A stretch of DNA of 61,321 nucleotides from Smittium mucronatum (Eukaryota; Kickxellomycota; Harpellomycetes; Harpellales; Legeriomycetaceae): positions 7,933 through 69,253 of the forward strand of contig LSSL01001237.1 of NCBI GenBank assembly GCA_001953115.1, written 5' to 3'. Shown here one piece after another: positions 20,466 through 34,100 of this stretch. Positions within the stretch are counted from its first letter, which is position 1. Every line of letters starts with the position of its first letter. The translations under genes were made by a program, and so were the position numbers. A model generated the notes under the pieces. That model saw only the letters and a program-made list of their open reading frames with translations, did no database searches and had not been told where the DNA came from.

Positions 20466-21890
20466 AATTTTAACCTTTGAAAAGTACTTGGATGCAAAAA
20501 AAAGCTACGATGTGGACTCATATTTAAATTCTGCTTCAATTGCAGAATATTTGAGTGAGAATGAAGATAATGAGCCAGATTTTTTCAATTACATAGTAAA
20601 AAAGTTTTTATGGTATATATTTTTTAGCTGTATTTGACATCGAGAGTTTCAAATAAGTTTATTCGGTTTATGAGAGGGATCTTATCAGTACGGAAATGAA
20701 AAGAGTAAGAAATTCTAAAATAGCACCAAAGGTAAAACAACTAATTTTAATGATTAATTTGCACCATTATTTTAAGTTTGATAAATTGAGCCGTGGCTTT
20801 AATAAATCAGAACCATCTTCTTTTAATTTGGTCAATTTTAATACTGATATCATCCGCTAACCATTGACGGAACATTATCTTTATCCCATAAAAAAGACCC
20901 CCAATTATCCCAATCAATATTTCTAGTAAAAAATAAAGATTTAGCGCTAATTATAGACTGTACTTTTTTTTCTCCATAAATAGACTAACATGATTATTTC
21001 AGAGTAGTAAAATATTATATTCTGGAAAGCATAACAGCTACTATATTTTAAGGGAAATAGCAATGATTAATGACTGCAGCTGTGCTTTTATAAACCCAGT
21101 GGTAGAAGACTCGATATATGACTTGTCTGTAATGGGAAAAAAAAAATTGAATATACAGAATTTTTTGAAGAAATCCCCCTCTGTCTATAGGATCGAAAGT
21201 AATGGGGGGAATCAAAGTGGATGGTCTATAATATCAAATAAAGGGTATTTTTTGTTAAAAGAAAAAAATATTTGTTACCTTCAAATAAAAATAATCTTAA
21301 TAATTACAGGTCCTCAATAATTCAAAATTCTTATAGCCTCTCAAGTCAAATAGAAGTTCCAACAGAAAATCCATTGGATATTAAACATAATAATCACTGG
21401 GAAAGATTATTAATAGAAAAAAATTTCGGCAGATTAAATAGTGTCTTAAAATTAATTCAAGATAGATATAATGATCTTTAAAAAAAATATAAACATTAGA
21501 TATCTGTCCATCTTTGACGAGTTTAAATATATCCAAATCACCATCGGGAATAGATGGTACTAAATTTTACGACTCTATAAAACTCAGAGAATTGGAATAT
21601 TACAAAAAAAAAAAAAGAGAGATTAAATCAAAGGCAAATAGAAAAAGAGCAAGATTTTCTCGATAAGTTTCCTCTTTATCATTCAATAAAAACGGTAGAA
21701 ATTGTTTTTTAAAAAAGAAAATTATGTTAGGAACAATATATGTCTCCTCCAAGCCAGAATTAAATGTCCAAGATCCTTTCTCATAAACCTCATTGGAAAA
21801 CTCCCTAGAAAAAAAATATTTCTATTGTTTTTTTCTTTACGTATCACACTTTTTATTTTATCAAATTTAGATGTAAAGTATCATTAATTT
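20466..21890 (+). pseudogene. Coding-like stretch of unknown function, frame broken at homopolymers
   Basis: Successive open pieces on the plus strand read like one acidic/lysine-rich protein. They include a piece with Tyr-Leu-Asp-Ala-Lys-Lys (20478-20600), one with Tyr-Glu-Arg-Asp-Leu-Ile-Ser-Thr-Glu-Met-Lys-Arg (about 20665-20860), an 85-codon piece (21063-21320) with Phe-Leu-Lys-Lys-Ser-Pro-Ser-Val-Tyr, a 69-codon piece (21272-21481), and a Glu/Lys-rich helix (21491-21700). From 21063 onward the frame changes fall at T6 or longer A runs (near 21250, 21480, 21608, 21705). The cause may be decay, indel errors in the assembly, or small unrecognised introns upstream. I do not recognise the family. 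Confidence 0.45.
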
Positions 21891-24800
21891 TAAATATGAA
21901 TATTTAAACCAATAGAATTGATTTAAATCTCTTACCCCAATTTTTTTTTTCTGGTATAAAAGGATGGATTTTTTTTGAAATAAATTTATATCTCTCTCTT
22001 TACTTTTCATCCATTTTACTATAAGGTCTTTATATATAGCATTGATTCTTTCTATTAACGGTAATTGATATCATTTTAAGGATTAATCTTATTTCTATTT
22101 TATTTTGACATATTTTTATTGATCGTTCGATTTTTTAAAACCAATCAGCTCAAAATAGCATTAGATAATACATTTTTATATTATTTTTTTTGCGAAAGCT
22201 TTAAAAGAATAAATGAATTAAGATATTGAAAATTTTTTATACATTTTTCATTTTTAAATACCACTTTTTTATATTAATAAACTTTTAAATAAATTAAAAC
22301 TAATATTAAGTATTTAAAAAGTCAATTTTGAATTTTTTTATCTAACTCTTGTAACTCTTAAAGATTCGTAGAAATCAGATTTGAAAATTTTAAAGCAACC
22401 AGAATTTAAAATTCTGAAATACTTAGAAGCTAAAGATAATTAAGGAAGTTTTTTTAGGTTAGCAAATAAATTTCTGAAGTTTTAAACTGATTTCAATTTT
22501 TTACAAGTAATTATTTGATCTTTTAAAAGTCTTCTGATTTTCTATTTTTTTAGCTGAGCTTTTATGTTGAAAATTCGACACCTTTATTAAATTTTGTAAA
22601 ATTATTTTTATTTATGGAAATTATTATAAATTAATAAATTTTTATCCAGTATTATTTTTAAATTGCCAATTAAACTAATAAAACCTATGTTGATTGATTA
22701 AAAGAAGCTTATTTTTATTTAAATAAAAGAAATTTTTTTGTATTTTCCAATTTTTTCCAAGAAAACTAAAGAAAGAAATTAATGGTCGGTGCATCGCCAC
22801 GGTAAAAATGATTTTGATTTATATGTATTTTTTACAGAAAATGTACATCGATGTGACCATTTCTTTCTGATTAAGCACTATTTTTTTGTTAGGTAAATTT
22901 TCGGCTTTTTATGGATGATATGTTATATTTTTGGGTACCTAAACTAAAGAATAAATATAATTTTGTAGCATTTATTAAAATTATATTCATAAAAATCGAA
23001 ACGATATGTAAAAAAATATTTCACAATAATTAATATAGATGTATTTATTTTTAATGGATTTAGAAAATAAACACATTTGTAAATTCAGTGTTTGAATTTA
23101 AGCCCAAGTTTTATAAATATAAATTTAGATTACGGATATATTAAATTCATCAATTTCCTTTGATTAAATTAAAAAAAGAGAATTTCTATAAATATTATAT
23201 CACTTAAACTGAAAATATAGTTATAATAAAATTAATGATAGCTTTATGGATGTAATATATAACAGATTAAAACTTGCTTTTGTTTAAAAAATTAAAATAT
23301 GCATCCAATTTCAGAAGCTAATATTACACTACGAAGTTTTCAATGTTGTATATATCTTATACCTTTATCATTAAAATTTCATTTATAAAGCATATTTTCT
23401 GTTTTTTTCGTCTAAAATAACACCTATAAAAATTAGGCGAAATTGATATATAATAAGTCTGCTTCATTATTTTTATTGCGTTAATATCTCTAAAAATGAA
23501 GTTTTACTTTCATCATTAAAACAATAACTTTATTTCCAAACATTTATTTGAATCAAATTAAAATTCGAAAATATTGCAATTTATTTTTTTGAAGAGAAGT
23601 TACATAAAAAATTTTCTTGCAAAATATATTGGCATAGAAAGAAAGTTAATCTAATAATTTTTAGCTATAATATGTTGAAAAAATCTTTCAGTGAAAAATT
23701 GGTATTTTTTGTGGTATTATTGCCCTATTTTTTTTTCTCTATATATAAAAATTAGTTATGGATTTAGAGTTAGCCAATAAATTTTGAACTTAGATTTTTT
23801 TGCAGTTTTAATTATAAAGTTTTCCATAAATGAAAATAAAGTTACACGATTTAATAAAGACGCCAGGTTTTTCACATAATAACTCAGGAAAACAAAAAAA
23901 AAACAAGAAAATGTTTAAATGATCAGATGATTGCTTAAAACCACAAAAGTCTGTTTTAAAAAAACAGTATTTTATAATTTATCCATATTTTTATTTTTTA
24001 AAAAGCATTTAAAGTTATATTGAGGACAGTGATATAAAATTCAAATTTTAAACTATATTTTTAATCTCTTTAAATGTATTGGAGTGAAAAGTTGTCATAA
24101 TTTTATCAGTTATAATTTAGAAATTTGAAGAATGCCTACTTTGACCATGTTAAAGATAGATCTTAGTTAGTTTTGAAATAAATTTTCATATAAGTAAGGA
24201 AAATATCGTTTGTTTTTATTTTACTTCATTTAAAATTAAAATATTGACATAAATCATCTTTGATAGCTTAAATTTAAACTAAATTTAAGTTTATTAAAGC
24301 TTTTTTATTTAATTTTTGCAATTAGATTTACACATGAATTTTTGTATATGCACCTGATATTATTCCCAAACAGGGCCACAAAACCTGTTTTGAATATATT
24401 TATACATAAAAGCCCTTTTTAGAAATATAAATCATTTTATAAGTTTAATATATTAGAATTTGAAAACATATCGAAATAAAATCGCCATTATTAAATATGA
24501 TCATCCAGTTTTATATTATTATTTATCATATCCTTTATTTATGGCAAATTATGTTGTTATATGATATAATATTAAGTTTAACTATGTATACTAAATTTTA
24601 TTCAGTTTTCGTAATTTACATAATTTACATAATTTATTATAATTTTGTTTTTTTGCATTTTTTGCCTTAACAACATTTAAAGTATTTTTTTTTTGTTATT
24701 TTTTCAAAGAATAGTAAAACGCATAATGTCTTCTAAAAAAAACCTTTTGTAAATTTCTAGAATTTCATCTGCTATACTCAGTTTCATATATATTAATATT

Positions 24801-27800
24801 TCCTATTTATTCGAATAGGGATTTTATCTTAGATGATGGAATTGTAAATATAAAAATATTTTTTATGTGGTTTTGAGATTTTAGCAGCCATTTTATCACT
24901 ATGTGATTTTGTCATCTCACTTATATTATTTTTCCATTATTGGCCAAAAACCTTTTTCGCATTTGGTATTTTATAAAATAGAATTCCGAAATGATTAATT
25001 GATTAAATATAAAACATCAAATGGAAACTGAATATAAATTTAACCATTTTAGTTAGTTCATTATAAAAAGTTTCATATTTTGATCCAATAAAATCAGGTC
25101 TCAAAAAAAGTACTTTTTATTGGACCGTATCATCAAAAAAAATAACCACAGTTTTTCTAGGAGTTTTTAATAGCTTAAAAAACAAAAAAAATTCAGGCAT
25201 AGCAGATAAATCTTGTTTATTTTTTTAAAAAATAATTATAAGCTAACATTAAAAAAACCTCTGCACCGAAAGCGATAATTTTGAAATATTTAAGTTAAGA
25301 TTTGAGTATTTAAAGGTTTATTACTGTGTGTTAAAATTTAAATTTTCTTTTCTTTTCTTTTGCAAATGCAATTTTGAATGTAATTGCTAATACTTTTACA
25401 TTTTCTAATGATTATGTATACGTTTTTGAGTTTTAAAACATGTTTTTAATTCATTTTTTTTGCAATTTATATCTTCAATAATTTTATATCTGTGTTCGAT
25501 ATGGCACATTTACTTGTTATTTTATGTATTAGGCTCAATAAAATTTAAAATTTACGCTTTTATTTTTTAATTTTTGTCCATACAGACTATTATTTAACTT
25601 ATAAATACCTCCAAAAAATCAGTGATAGCGATATCTTATGTTTACACTTTTTTCAAAAAATGCTACCCATTAGTTCTCAAGAAGTATTATGTATTATGCA
25701 ATTTATAAAATTTATTCAATATTATGATTATTTAGAGACTTTATTGCATCTTTTTATTAACAATTTTATTTAAAAATTTATCTTTATTTTTGAAAAATTC
25801 GTACCTTATTTCATTTCATTTAAAACAAAACTGTACAATATTACTTTTATTTTTATTAACCTTTTTATTCTAGTGTTTTATACTATCTCCATTGAATTTA
25901 TTCATAATAAAACTGAAATTTACTATAAAATCACTATAAATTTCTTATTTGGAAGTAAATTAAATAATAAATAAGCTAATATATCATTAAAATAACATCC
26001 CACCGGACTGTATAAAAATTTCTCAAAAATAAAGCAAAGGAAAATATTAATACAAAAAAGAAATTAAAAGAAATATGAGATGGATTCTGTTTCTAACGCA
26101 TCAAAAAACACATTATCATTGACAATCTCAATTGAAATAATAATAAAAAAGCATACACAAAAGAAAATCGCAACCATAATTGAAATCGCTTTTGCATTTT
26201 CAATCGAGTCTATAAACGCAAAAGTATTAGAAAATAATTCACGATTTTGTATGCGAATAAAATTTTATTCAAAAACTCAAGATTAAAATAACTAAATCTA
26301 ACGTAAAAAGATTTATTACTTACATATTACAATAATAGTTTGAATTCGAAGATTCTGTCTCTTTTAATACAGAGTACTTTATATTATTAGTTTTTAGATC
26401 TTTTTTTATAAAATAAGCAAGATTTTATTGCTATAACCGGATATTTTATATTTAATCACATAATTATTGCAAAATTTTATTTGATAAAATAAATAACACA
26501 AAAAAATTATTAGACCAATGGTAAATAATAAAAATAATGCAGATAACAAAATCACATCGTTTCAAAACCAAATACAACATATATATGTTATAATACAAAC
26601 AGTTAAACTTAAATCGAATAATAAAAAAATAGAAATTTCCAAAATTATACAGGTTAAAAAGTATGAAAAAAACAGGTTTTTATTAGAAGAAAAGTATGTA
26701 AAATTATTTTTATTTAATTTTTTAGTATAACAATAGTAATAATGTTATTTTTAATCGATAAAACATTTTAATTTTGGAATTGGGAGTTTCATTTTTTAGT
26801 TTAAAACTATTCAGAAATATTATTTTAACATTTTCCATAAATTAGTTATTACTATTCTCCAATTTGTGTATACCAACAATTTTAATTCAATCAAATTACT
26901 TATTTATTCAGTAGTGAGCAAAAAATTTCAATTTAGTGACTTTATTGAACAAAAAAGAAAGCAATTTTTTCATCTCTGGCCTTAAAAGAGGAAACATAAA
27001 TTAATATACCACAAAAAATCAAAGATTTTCCTATGTAATTGAATCCTATTTTAACAAAAAATTATATAAAATTATATTAAAAAATATTAAATATTTATTT
27101 AATTGTTGCCAATTATATTAGTTGATCATAAAAAAAGAGATTTCTACCAATAGTAACAAATTATTTTCGATTTAAATATTAAAAAAGGAGCTAACGGAAA
27201 TTTCAATACACGTTTATTTTTTTTATTAAAGAGATTATTATTTAATAAGGAGTGTAATAAGAAATATCTGCAGTTTTATTCAGATTCAAAGCTATTTTTA
27301 AATTTAATTAAATATTTCTTATTAGAAAATTTGATAAGATAATATATATCGGTTTCAAAATGATGATTTAATTGCAAAAAATACCACATATATTTCGAAA
27401 AATGTTTTTTACAACAAATATCTACGTGGTATTAAAACAAATGTCTTTTTATTCATGGTATACCTTGGTGTGTATTTTTTAATATTGGAATTTATCGTTA
27501 TAAATACGAAATTTCGGTAAAATCCCTATTATAAATTTTATCGACTAAGTTTGTCTATTTTGGTATTGATCTTCAACAAAGGAAATTTTATAATTTTTTC
27601 TACCAATTAATTCATAATTTTTTTTCTTTCCTCTATTTTTTATTTTTTTGACGAGCTTATTAGGTATTAATAATAACATTTAAATAATATAGACAGAATT
27701 TCGAAAAAGGTAAAGCTAGACTTTCTCATTTTTTAATGAACAGTTATATAAGTTCTTCTCTTAAAAAAAAATTCTATTGATTAATAGCCATCTTATTAAG

Positions 27801-30179
27801 CCATAAAAAGAACCAATAAGTAATAATCGTGATTTTAGTTTATTATTTTGTTTTTATATGTAGTATTTATTCATACTTTCTTAAATTAGAATTATTTGAT
27901 TCTTCAATTAATAAAATAAAACAATTAAAAGTGAAATTATTTTTTTATAATAAAAGTGGTATAAATGGGAGATTATTTCCAAAACTAGGTCTTTTTTACT
28001 TTTAAAACTATTTTTTATTGTAAAATTTAGTCATCACATTACAAAAAAGGTATAGAAGCTTATTTAATCTAACAAATTTCTAATTAAATATTTCTTCTGA
28101 GATTATAATTTGGTATTATTGAATAAATTTATTATTTAATATAAAAAAATATTTAAAATATAGATAATCAATTATGATTTAATAGTAAAGCTATCACCAT
28201 ATCGAAAAGAATGAAAAATAAATATATTTATTGATTTATAATGGATTACAGAAATAACTATGGAGAATAGGTAAAGTCAGAATTTAAAAATAAAAATATC
28301 TAATTTGAATTTTTAGAAATAATATAATTTGCTTACTTTTGATATTATTTTGTGACTTTTTAAAAGATACGCCAAATAATCTTCACAAATTCAATAAAAC
28401 TCTGGTAACCATAAATCGTTATTTGATTAAAAAAAAAACATAAAAAGTTTTTTATTTTACTTAAAAATATGAGTATTTTTTCAAAACTGAATTATAAAGA
28501 AATAAAAAAACAAATTAAGAATAAATAGAGTTTTTATAATATAACATCAAATTACAAATTATATCATATTTTATTCGTTATTATGTTTGTTTATAATTTA
28601 TTTATAAAGGACTAAATCTTATTTTCCCTTAAGTTTTTTAATAATGATCCAATTATAAAAAAATACTAGAATTTATAAAACTGATAATTTTTAAAAAAAG
28701 AAAGCTAATAGTTAGTTAACAGCAATAATTTTTCAATTCACAACAGGTATAATATGGAAATAATTTTGAATGTATGAAATATTCCTTTTCATTACCCACC
28801 CGGGCTTCAAAAACGAATTTCATCAGAAGAAATGCGTGTCTATTTAAAAACGGGGGTTTTATGCGAAGTTTTTTTTTCTATGGTCAAGTAGCTTAAAATT
28901 ATCTGTTCAATGATTAAAGAAAATATATTTTAGTTTAATTAATTATTATTTTTTAAACAGAATATAATTTTATCTTCTCATTTACGAAGGATAAACGTAA
29001 AAGGGGTTGAATATTTCTAAAAAATATAAAAGTTAATAAAAGCTAATAAAAGCTAATTATAATGCAGAAAGATCCAAAACTTTAGTTCTTAATCTAATAA
29101 ATAGCTAAATGGCTGTTAGTTTAATAAGGGATTTCGGTACTAAAAATAGATCGTAAAGAAATAATCCGATAATAGTAAGAAAATATTATCCAGATTTTTC
29201 TAACTCTCTTATGCTTGAGAGGTTCTCTAATAAATAAAAAGATTTTTTATTAAAATTTTATTATTTTCCTTTTTTTGAAATATTTCAAAGATAACTTATA
29301 TAGATATTAGACAATTAAAAATCTTAATTTCAAAAAAAACTTCATAAGTAAAAAATGTTGAAAATTTACTAGAGTATATTCTGATTTTTATTTTATAATA
29401 TCTTGGAAAAAGTATATTTCATTTTAGCCAAGGTTTTGCACATTAGATAAAAGCCTGGTCCTGAAAATAATCTTTTAATCAAATAAAAGCAGGTAAATAG
29501 CCCAATAAAGTCGCATTTACTTATGAAAAATAATAAAAAAATGTCAAGTCTCAAATTTAAAATTCTAAAACTATTTCGACAGTAAAACATTTTTCTAACA
29601 GTATCAAAATGATCAAAATATTATATTTTAGAATTTAATTGTTAAGAATAGAAAATCACTGGAAAATCTTAAAAAATATTTAAAAAAACTTATAAGGGTA
29701 TTCCTTAATTATTGCAGTGGATCTTTCTAAAAAAATCGTGAATATCAAACCCAAATATGAAATACCAAATCACATTCAAGGAATTTTTTTTGGATTTAGA
29801 TCACAAAATCGAATAAAAACATAAATAAGACATTTATATATATTTTGCCATAAATATTAGTTTAAAATCTATTAAATAATATTTAGGAAGTTAAGCGAGA
29901 TACAAGAGATAAATTTCAATAAAAAACAAATAAAGATATTTAATTTTCAAAACCTCTAGTTCCGACAAGGGAGCATAAAAATAGTCATTAACTAAAAATT
30001 TTCTATACCAGAACCACTAATGTATCCTAAACATTAAAAAAAATAATCCCGGCTTCCATTCTTTTCAAATGAAATCACCCTCAATTCAGATGAAAAGCAA
30101 AAAATCTCGACCCGGTTGTAATTTAAAATAAAATATTAACCCAGTTTCTGGAATTAAATGGCGTAAAGCCTCCAATTTA
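21891..30179. other. A+T-rich gene desert, part 1
   Basis: About 8.3 kb of A/T-dominated sequence. Frames of 60-70 codons (26080-26286, 26518-26730, minus 29590-29393) occur at a rate expected by chance here. A short less A+T-rich island at 28792-28895 holds a 30-codon open piece with no motif. The stretch 24930-25140 is a diverged copy of 38435-38640, so at least part of the desert is old repeats. No RNA gene was seen. Confidence 0.55.
24930..25140 (+). repeat. Diverged A+T-rich repeat, copy 1
   Basis: Shares ordered blocks with 38435-38640: ATTATTGGCC, CCTTTTT-GCATTT, GATTAATT, and AATAAAATC-GTCT-A-AAAAA-TACTTTTTATTGGA near the right end. Similarity is moderate and interrupted by indels. 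The family and its true borders are unknown. Confidence 0.5.
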
Positions 30180-32110
30180 TTTGAAATATTAAAAATTCTC
30201 TAGAAGAAACCTCTGACATGTGGTCTTATGAAGAAGAAAAAATATTTATTTTAATTATTGGAAAAAATAAAGAGGATGTCCAGAAAAAAAAGATAGATCA
30301 AAAAATTCTGCATCATTGGGTGATTATAAAGCATAGTCAATCATGGATTTGGTGTAAAAAATTGATCACAGAGGGATCGGTCATTTAAAATTTAAAATTT
30401 TTTCAATATTCTTTTTATAAAAAAGAGCTACTAAATTATTAAAAATTAAAATTAACAAATTTTCTAGTTAAAATTGGAAATAGATTTATAAAAAGATATT
30501 AGTAAACGAAATATTACATATTAAAGCAAATTGATTAAATAAATTCATTTGGACAGAAATAATAAAAGAAGATAATGAACAGAAATTAGAACAAAATATG
30601 AATAGAGTAGAAAATTTAAGAAAAAAAAAACATACTAATTTTCTCCCCAAGTAGCAAAAGAAGTTAATAAAGCAGATTTAATAATGATTTACCAGCCGAT
30701 CATATAATGCCAAAAATAATTTATATGATGGATAATTTGACATAAATGATAAATTTAAAAATTAATTAGTTTATCCCGATTTATTTAAAATTATTTATTT
30801 GATAGATTGTTAGACCATGTTATCAAATCCTGAAATAAGCCAAGGGGTTCATTAAATATTATGAAAAAGTATAAAAACTTTTATAAAACCAAGGTAGATA
30901 ATGGGGCTACAATGGTGATACTAATTATTCTACAAAAAAGGAAGAAAAAATTTTATTAATTATTTTAGAAATTATTCGGGAAAAAAAAGTGTTTTATTTA
31001 GAAAAAAAAGAATATCAATTTAGAATATTCTTTAAAAAAACATATCTCTTGTACTTATTTATACTCAAAATAAGAAGTTCGGTTAAAAATCAGGGGGAGA
31101 AAGGTTTTTCTCGAAGATTTAGTCAAAGCAATATTATACCCTTTCCGATTTCAGACTGGAGAGAAAAAATAAGAAAAAAAGATATTTTTTGTGTTTTAAC
31201 TTGTATATTTTTATGAATCATAAAAAAGCATCAAATCTAATAAAGATTAAAATAATTAATTATTATAAAATCAATAGATGCAAAAGATTATAATTATCAT
31301 ATAAGAAATCTGTTAAAATCTAAACAATTATTATAAATGGTGAAAAAAATAATCAAACAGAAAATTTAACTATTATAAAATGTCTATATTTATAGCATGC
31401 TTTTTTTAAGCTCTAAAAGTGCTACTAGGTTTGAAATACTCGAAAGGTGAGTCTTTAAAAGCTAAAATACTCGCGGGATACAATATTTCAAAAGATATAA
31501 CAGTCGTATCACTCAGCTTCACATAAAAATATGAAAGCATGATCCAATTTCTCGAAAAGTTTGAATTGCCAATAATCTCAGGATTATAGAATTTTAAATA
31601 TCTTTGAACAATCACCAACCACAAAAAAGTGAATTATAGATTATTATATAGAGATTATTAATTAAATATGCAGTTATATAGCAAATTATAAATTATTATC
31701 TCACCACTGATAAATGAGGTTAATCAAAAAAGAACACATGAAGCATTTCAGAAAATTATTCGGCATTTTAAGATCTTTTAAACGATTATTTATGATTATA
31801 GAGATACCTATTATCTCAGAGGGTGGAATATTTAAGATAAAAAATAACAAATGAAAATTATGAAAAAATAGGTATCTTAATTTATGTTTTAGGAAAATTA
31901 CACTAAAATAAAATTTAAATACAATTAGAATAGTGTAATTAAGGAATCTCTAGTCGAGTATGCAAAAAATTTACCAAATACGCTAATGGAAATGATCTTA
32001 ATGCATGATTATCAAAAGAAATTAAAAATGAACACAAATATCGACATAAGGACTATTAAATGAAAATTTAAAACCACAAAGGAAAGAAAATAATAATAAA
32101 AATACAGATT
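30180..32110 (+). pseudogene. Decayed coding islands, possibly Myb/SANT-like
   Basis: An open piece at 30211-30385 reads Trp-Ser-Tyr-Glu-Glu-Glu-Lys-Ile-Phe, then Gly-Lys-Asn-Lys-Glu-Asp and Lys-Ile-Asp-Gln-Lys-Ile-Leu-His. This is the spacing and charge pattern of a Myb/SANT repeat (Trp, acidic cluster, second helix). A second tryptophan-acidic piece follows at about 30540-30655, then pieces to 31216 and around 31930-32030, all in changing frames. A minus-strand 72-codon frame (31624-31406) lies inside. The Myb assignment rests on pattern only; a transposon origin is equally possible. Confidence 0.3.
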
Positions 32111-32129
32111 TAATTATAAAAAACGAATT

Positions 32130-34100
32130 AATTTATTTTCGGAAGCTGATTCTCTATACCAGGAAGACCGGTATAAATCCTCACTTCATAACTTTTGCTG
32201 TACAGCCAAAGATGAAGCAAATCTAAGTGCACTATTACTAACGCACTCATCTCCTTCAACAATCAGAGAACTTAGTGCAAGTATTGCTCCCTTATTTCAC
32301 CATATTAACTTCACCTGTTTCTTTCTTATCTGACAATACTAAGTGCTTTTAAAGCCCCAACGGTAGAAAAATAGGAGAAAAACTTACTAGAAGATTGGGA
32401 CCGAAACTTAACGAAAGTTCTAGTAAAGATAAAAGATCTTCCATAACTGATTTTCCCGCCAAGTTATCTGATGGTTCTAAGTCATTGCTTAGCGCAGGTA
32501 ATATAGTATATAAGGATGCTGAAACATCACTATCTCTATCTTCCGTAACCTCTCACCAAGTGCCAAACTCATGGAAAAATCCATAAGGATAAGCAAAAGA
32601 CTCTACCAACTCATGGTTTCACATAATCATGTCCATAGAACTATATAAGCTAATGCATTCACCAAGTGATGAAAATAAAATAAATAAACTAATAAACCGG
32701 ACTAACTGGTAATGATCCCACTCCACAGAAGTACTAAAATACTAATTAAAACTAACTTAACCAAAAACTGGTGAAACAATACCGAATAATATAAAATTAA
32801 TTATATTCAAAACTAAACGAAAAAGAAAATTATTTACAATATACTACTAAATTAATAAGTGACTATAACAGTCCTCAAGCATGCTAAAACTTTCAGACGA
32901 TATAGGGGGGGTAGCTTTACCTAGGACGAAAATGCGATTCCTACCACTTTAATATTCATCGATCTGAAAATGAATCTTTAAAATTTTATTAGAACTAAAA
33001 TAAAAATTTTAAACTAGATTCTGCATTATTTTTAAAAATAAAATCATTTGACGATAAAATAAATATTAAAATGGCCTATGTTTGACTGAAGTCTCGATTC
33101 TCTGACATGAAGCACATATTTCAACACATTGTATTTTTTTACATGATATGATGAATAAAGATTAAGTAAAGTACAACTAATTATTGTGCATTTTTAATCA
33201 CCAGGCAGAATAAAACAGTTCAAAGTGTTACCATTTGGGTTAAAGATCACACTAAAATGTTTACAGAAAGCAATGAAATATTATATTTAATGTCTATTTA
33301 TTATTTTTAATAGTTTAAATAGATTTCCTGTGTTACACTCTAAAAATATCAGGATAATTTAGAGTTTTTAATTTTTTTTTATTATACGCAAAAAGAGGAA
33401 TATATTTAAATTTAGAAAAAATGCGCGTTATCCTCTAACAAATTTAAAGATATATTTTTTAGTATAGTCGATCATGGTTTCCAGTCGTAGTTAAGAGAAA
33501 TAAAAGCACCAATAAATTCCAAAACTCCACAAAAATCATCGGAATCAAAGTATTTTAACCTGTTAAAAGTGTAATTCGGGAGATTTTTCCAAAATATATC
33601 TAGCTCAATCGAGCCATTATGATCATAAAAACATAAAAAAAACTCTATTTTAATTTTTCTGTTATAGCAAAATACGCTGTTGAAAATTTTTGGAAGCTCT
33701 AATGAATCCTTCCGATATTAAGCAGCCAAGAACGAAAATTTTTTGTGCTACCCACAGGCGCATTTAGATACCACTAGAGCGATTTTATGATAATGGATGA
33801 AAGTTAATAGTCTGAAACCCATTAGGTGTCATTAAACAATGATTCATTCCGCACAATGTTATTATAGAAACTAAGAAAGATAATAATTTGCACTAGTGGG
33901 TCGGTAAATTTTTCCCAAAGTTACCTTATTTGAAGAATATTCATAGCCTCAACCTTTATCCAAAAGTAGATCAGCTGTACCACCAAATTTCACAACCAGT
34001 TTAACGATTTTGAAATTGAAAGTGACATAGGCCAGTTAAAGAAAATAGTATAACCGAATTTTTTTAGAAGAAAAAAAATGAAATCACACCGTTCAATCAA
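32130..34100 (+). mobile_element. Second decayed LTR-retroelement relic
   Basis: At 33207-33285 one frame reads GRIKQFKVLPFGL followed by a Lys/Leu/Gln helix ending in Ala-Met, matching the RT block before the catalytic box in gypsy-like and related elements. Just upstream, in another frame, is Tyr-Cys-Ala-Phe (usual Tyr-x-Ala-Phe). Downstream pieces (about 33400-33760) resemble the RT connection (Asp-His-Gly; Tyr-Phe-x-x-Phe-x-x-Asn near 33575). The region 32130-32590, with a 63-codon frame at 32395-32586 and a Tyr-Gln-Glu-Asp-Arg-Tyr block near 32157, may be its first ORF. It is less A+T-rich than its flanks. No LTR or catalytic Asp-Asp box could be found. Confidence 0.5.

Noticed and set aside
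26080..26730. Two frames of 68 and 70 codons in the desert
   Set aside because: At roughly 80% A+T a stop arises about every ten codons, so a dozen or more frames of 60-75 codons are expected across six frames of 40 kb. No motif, paralogue or splice evidence.
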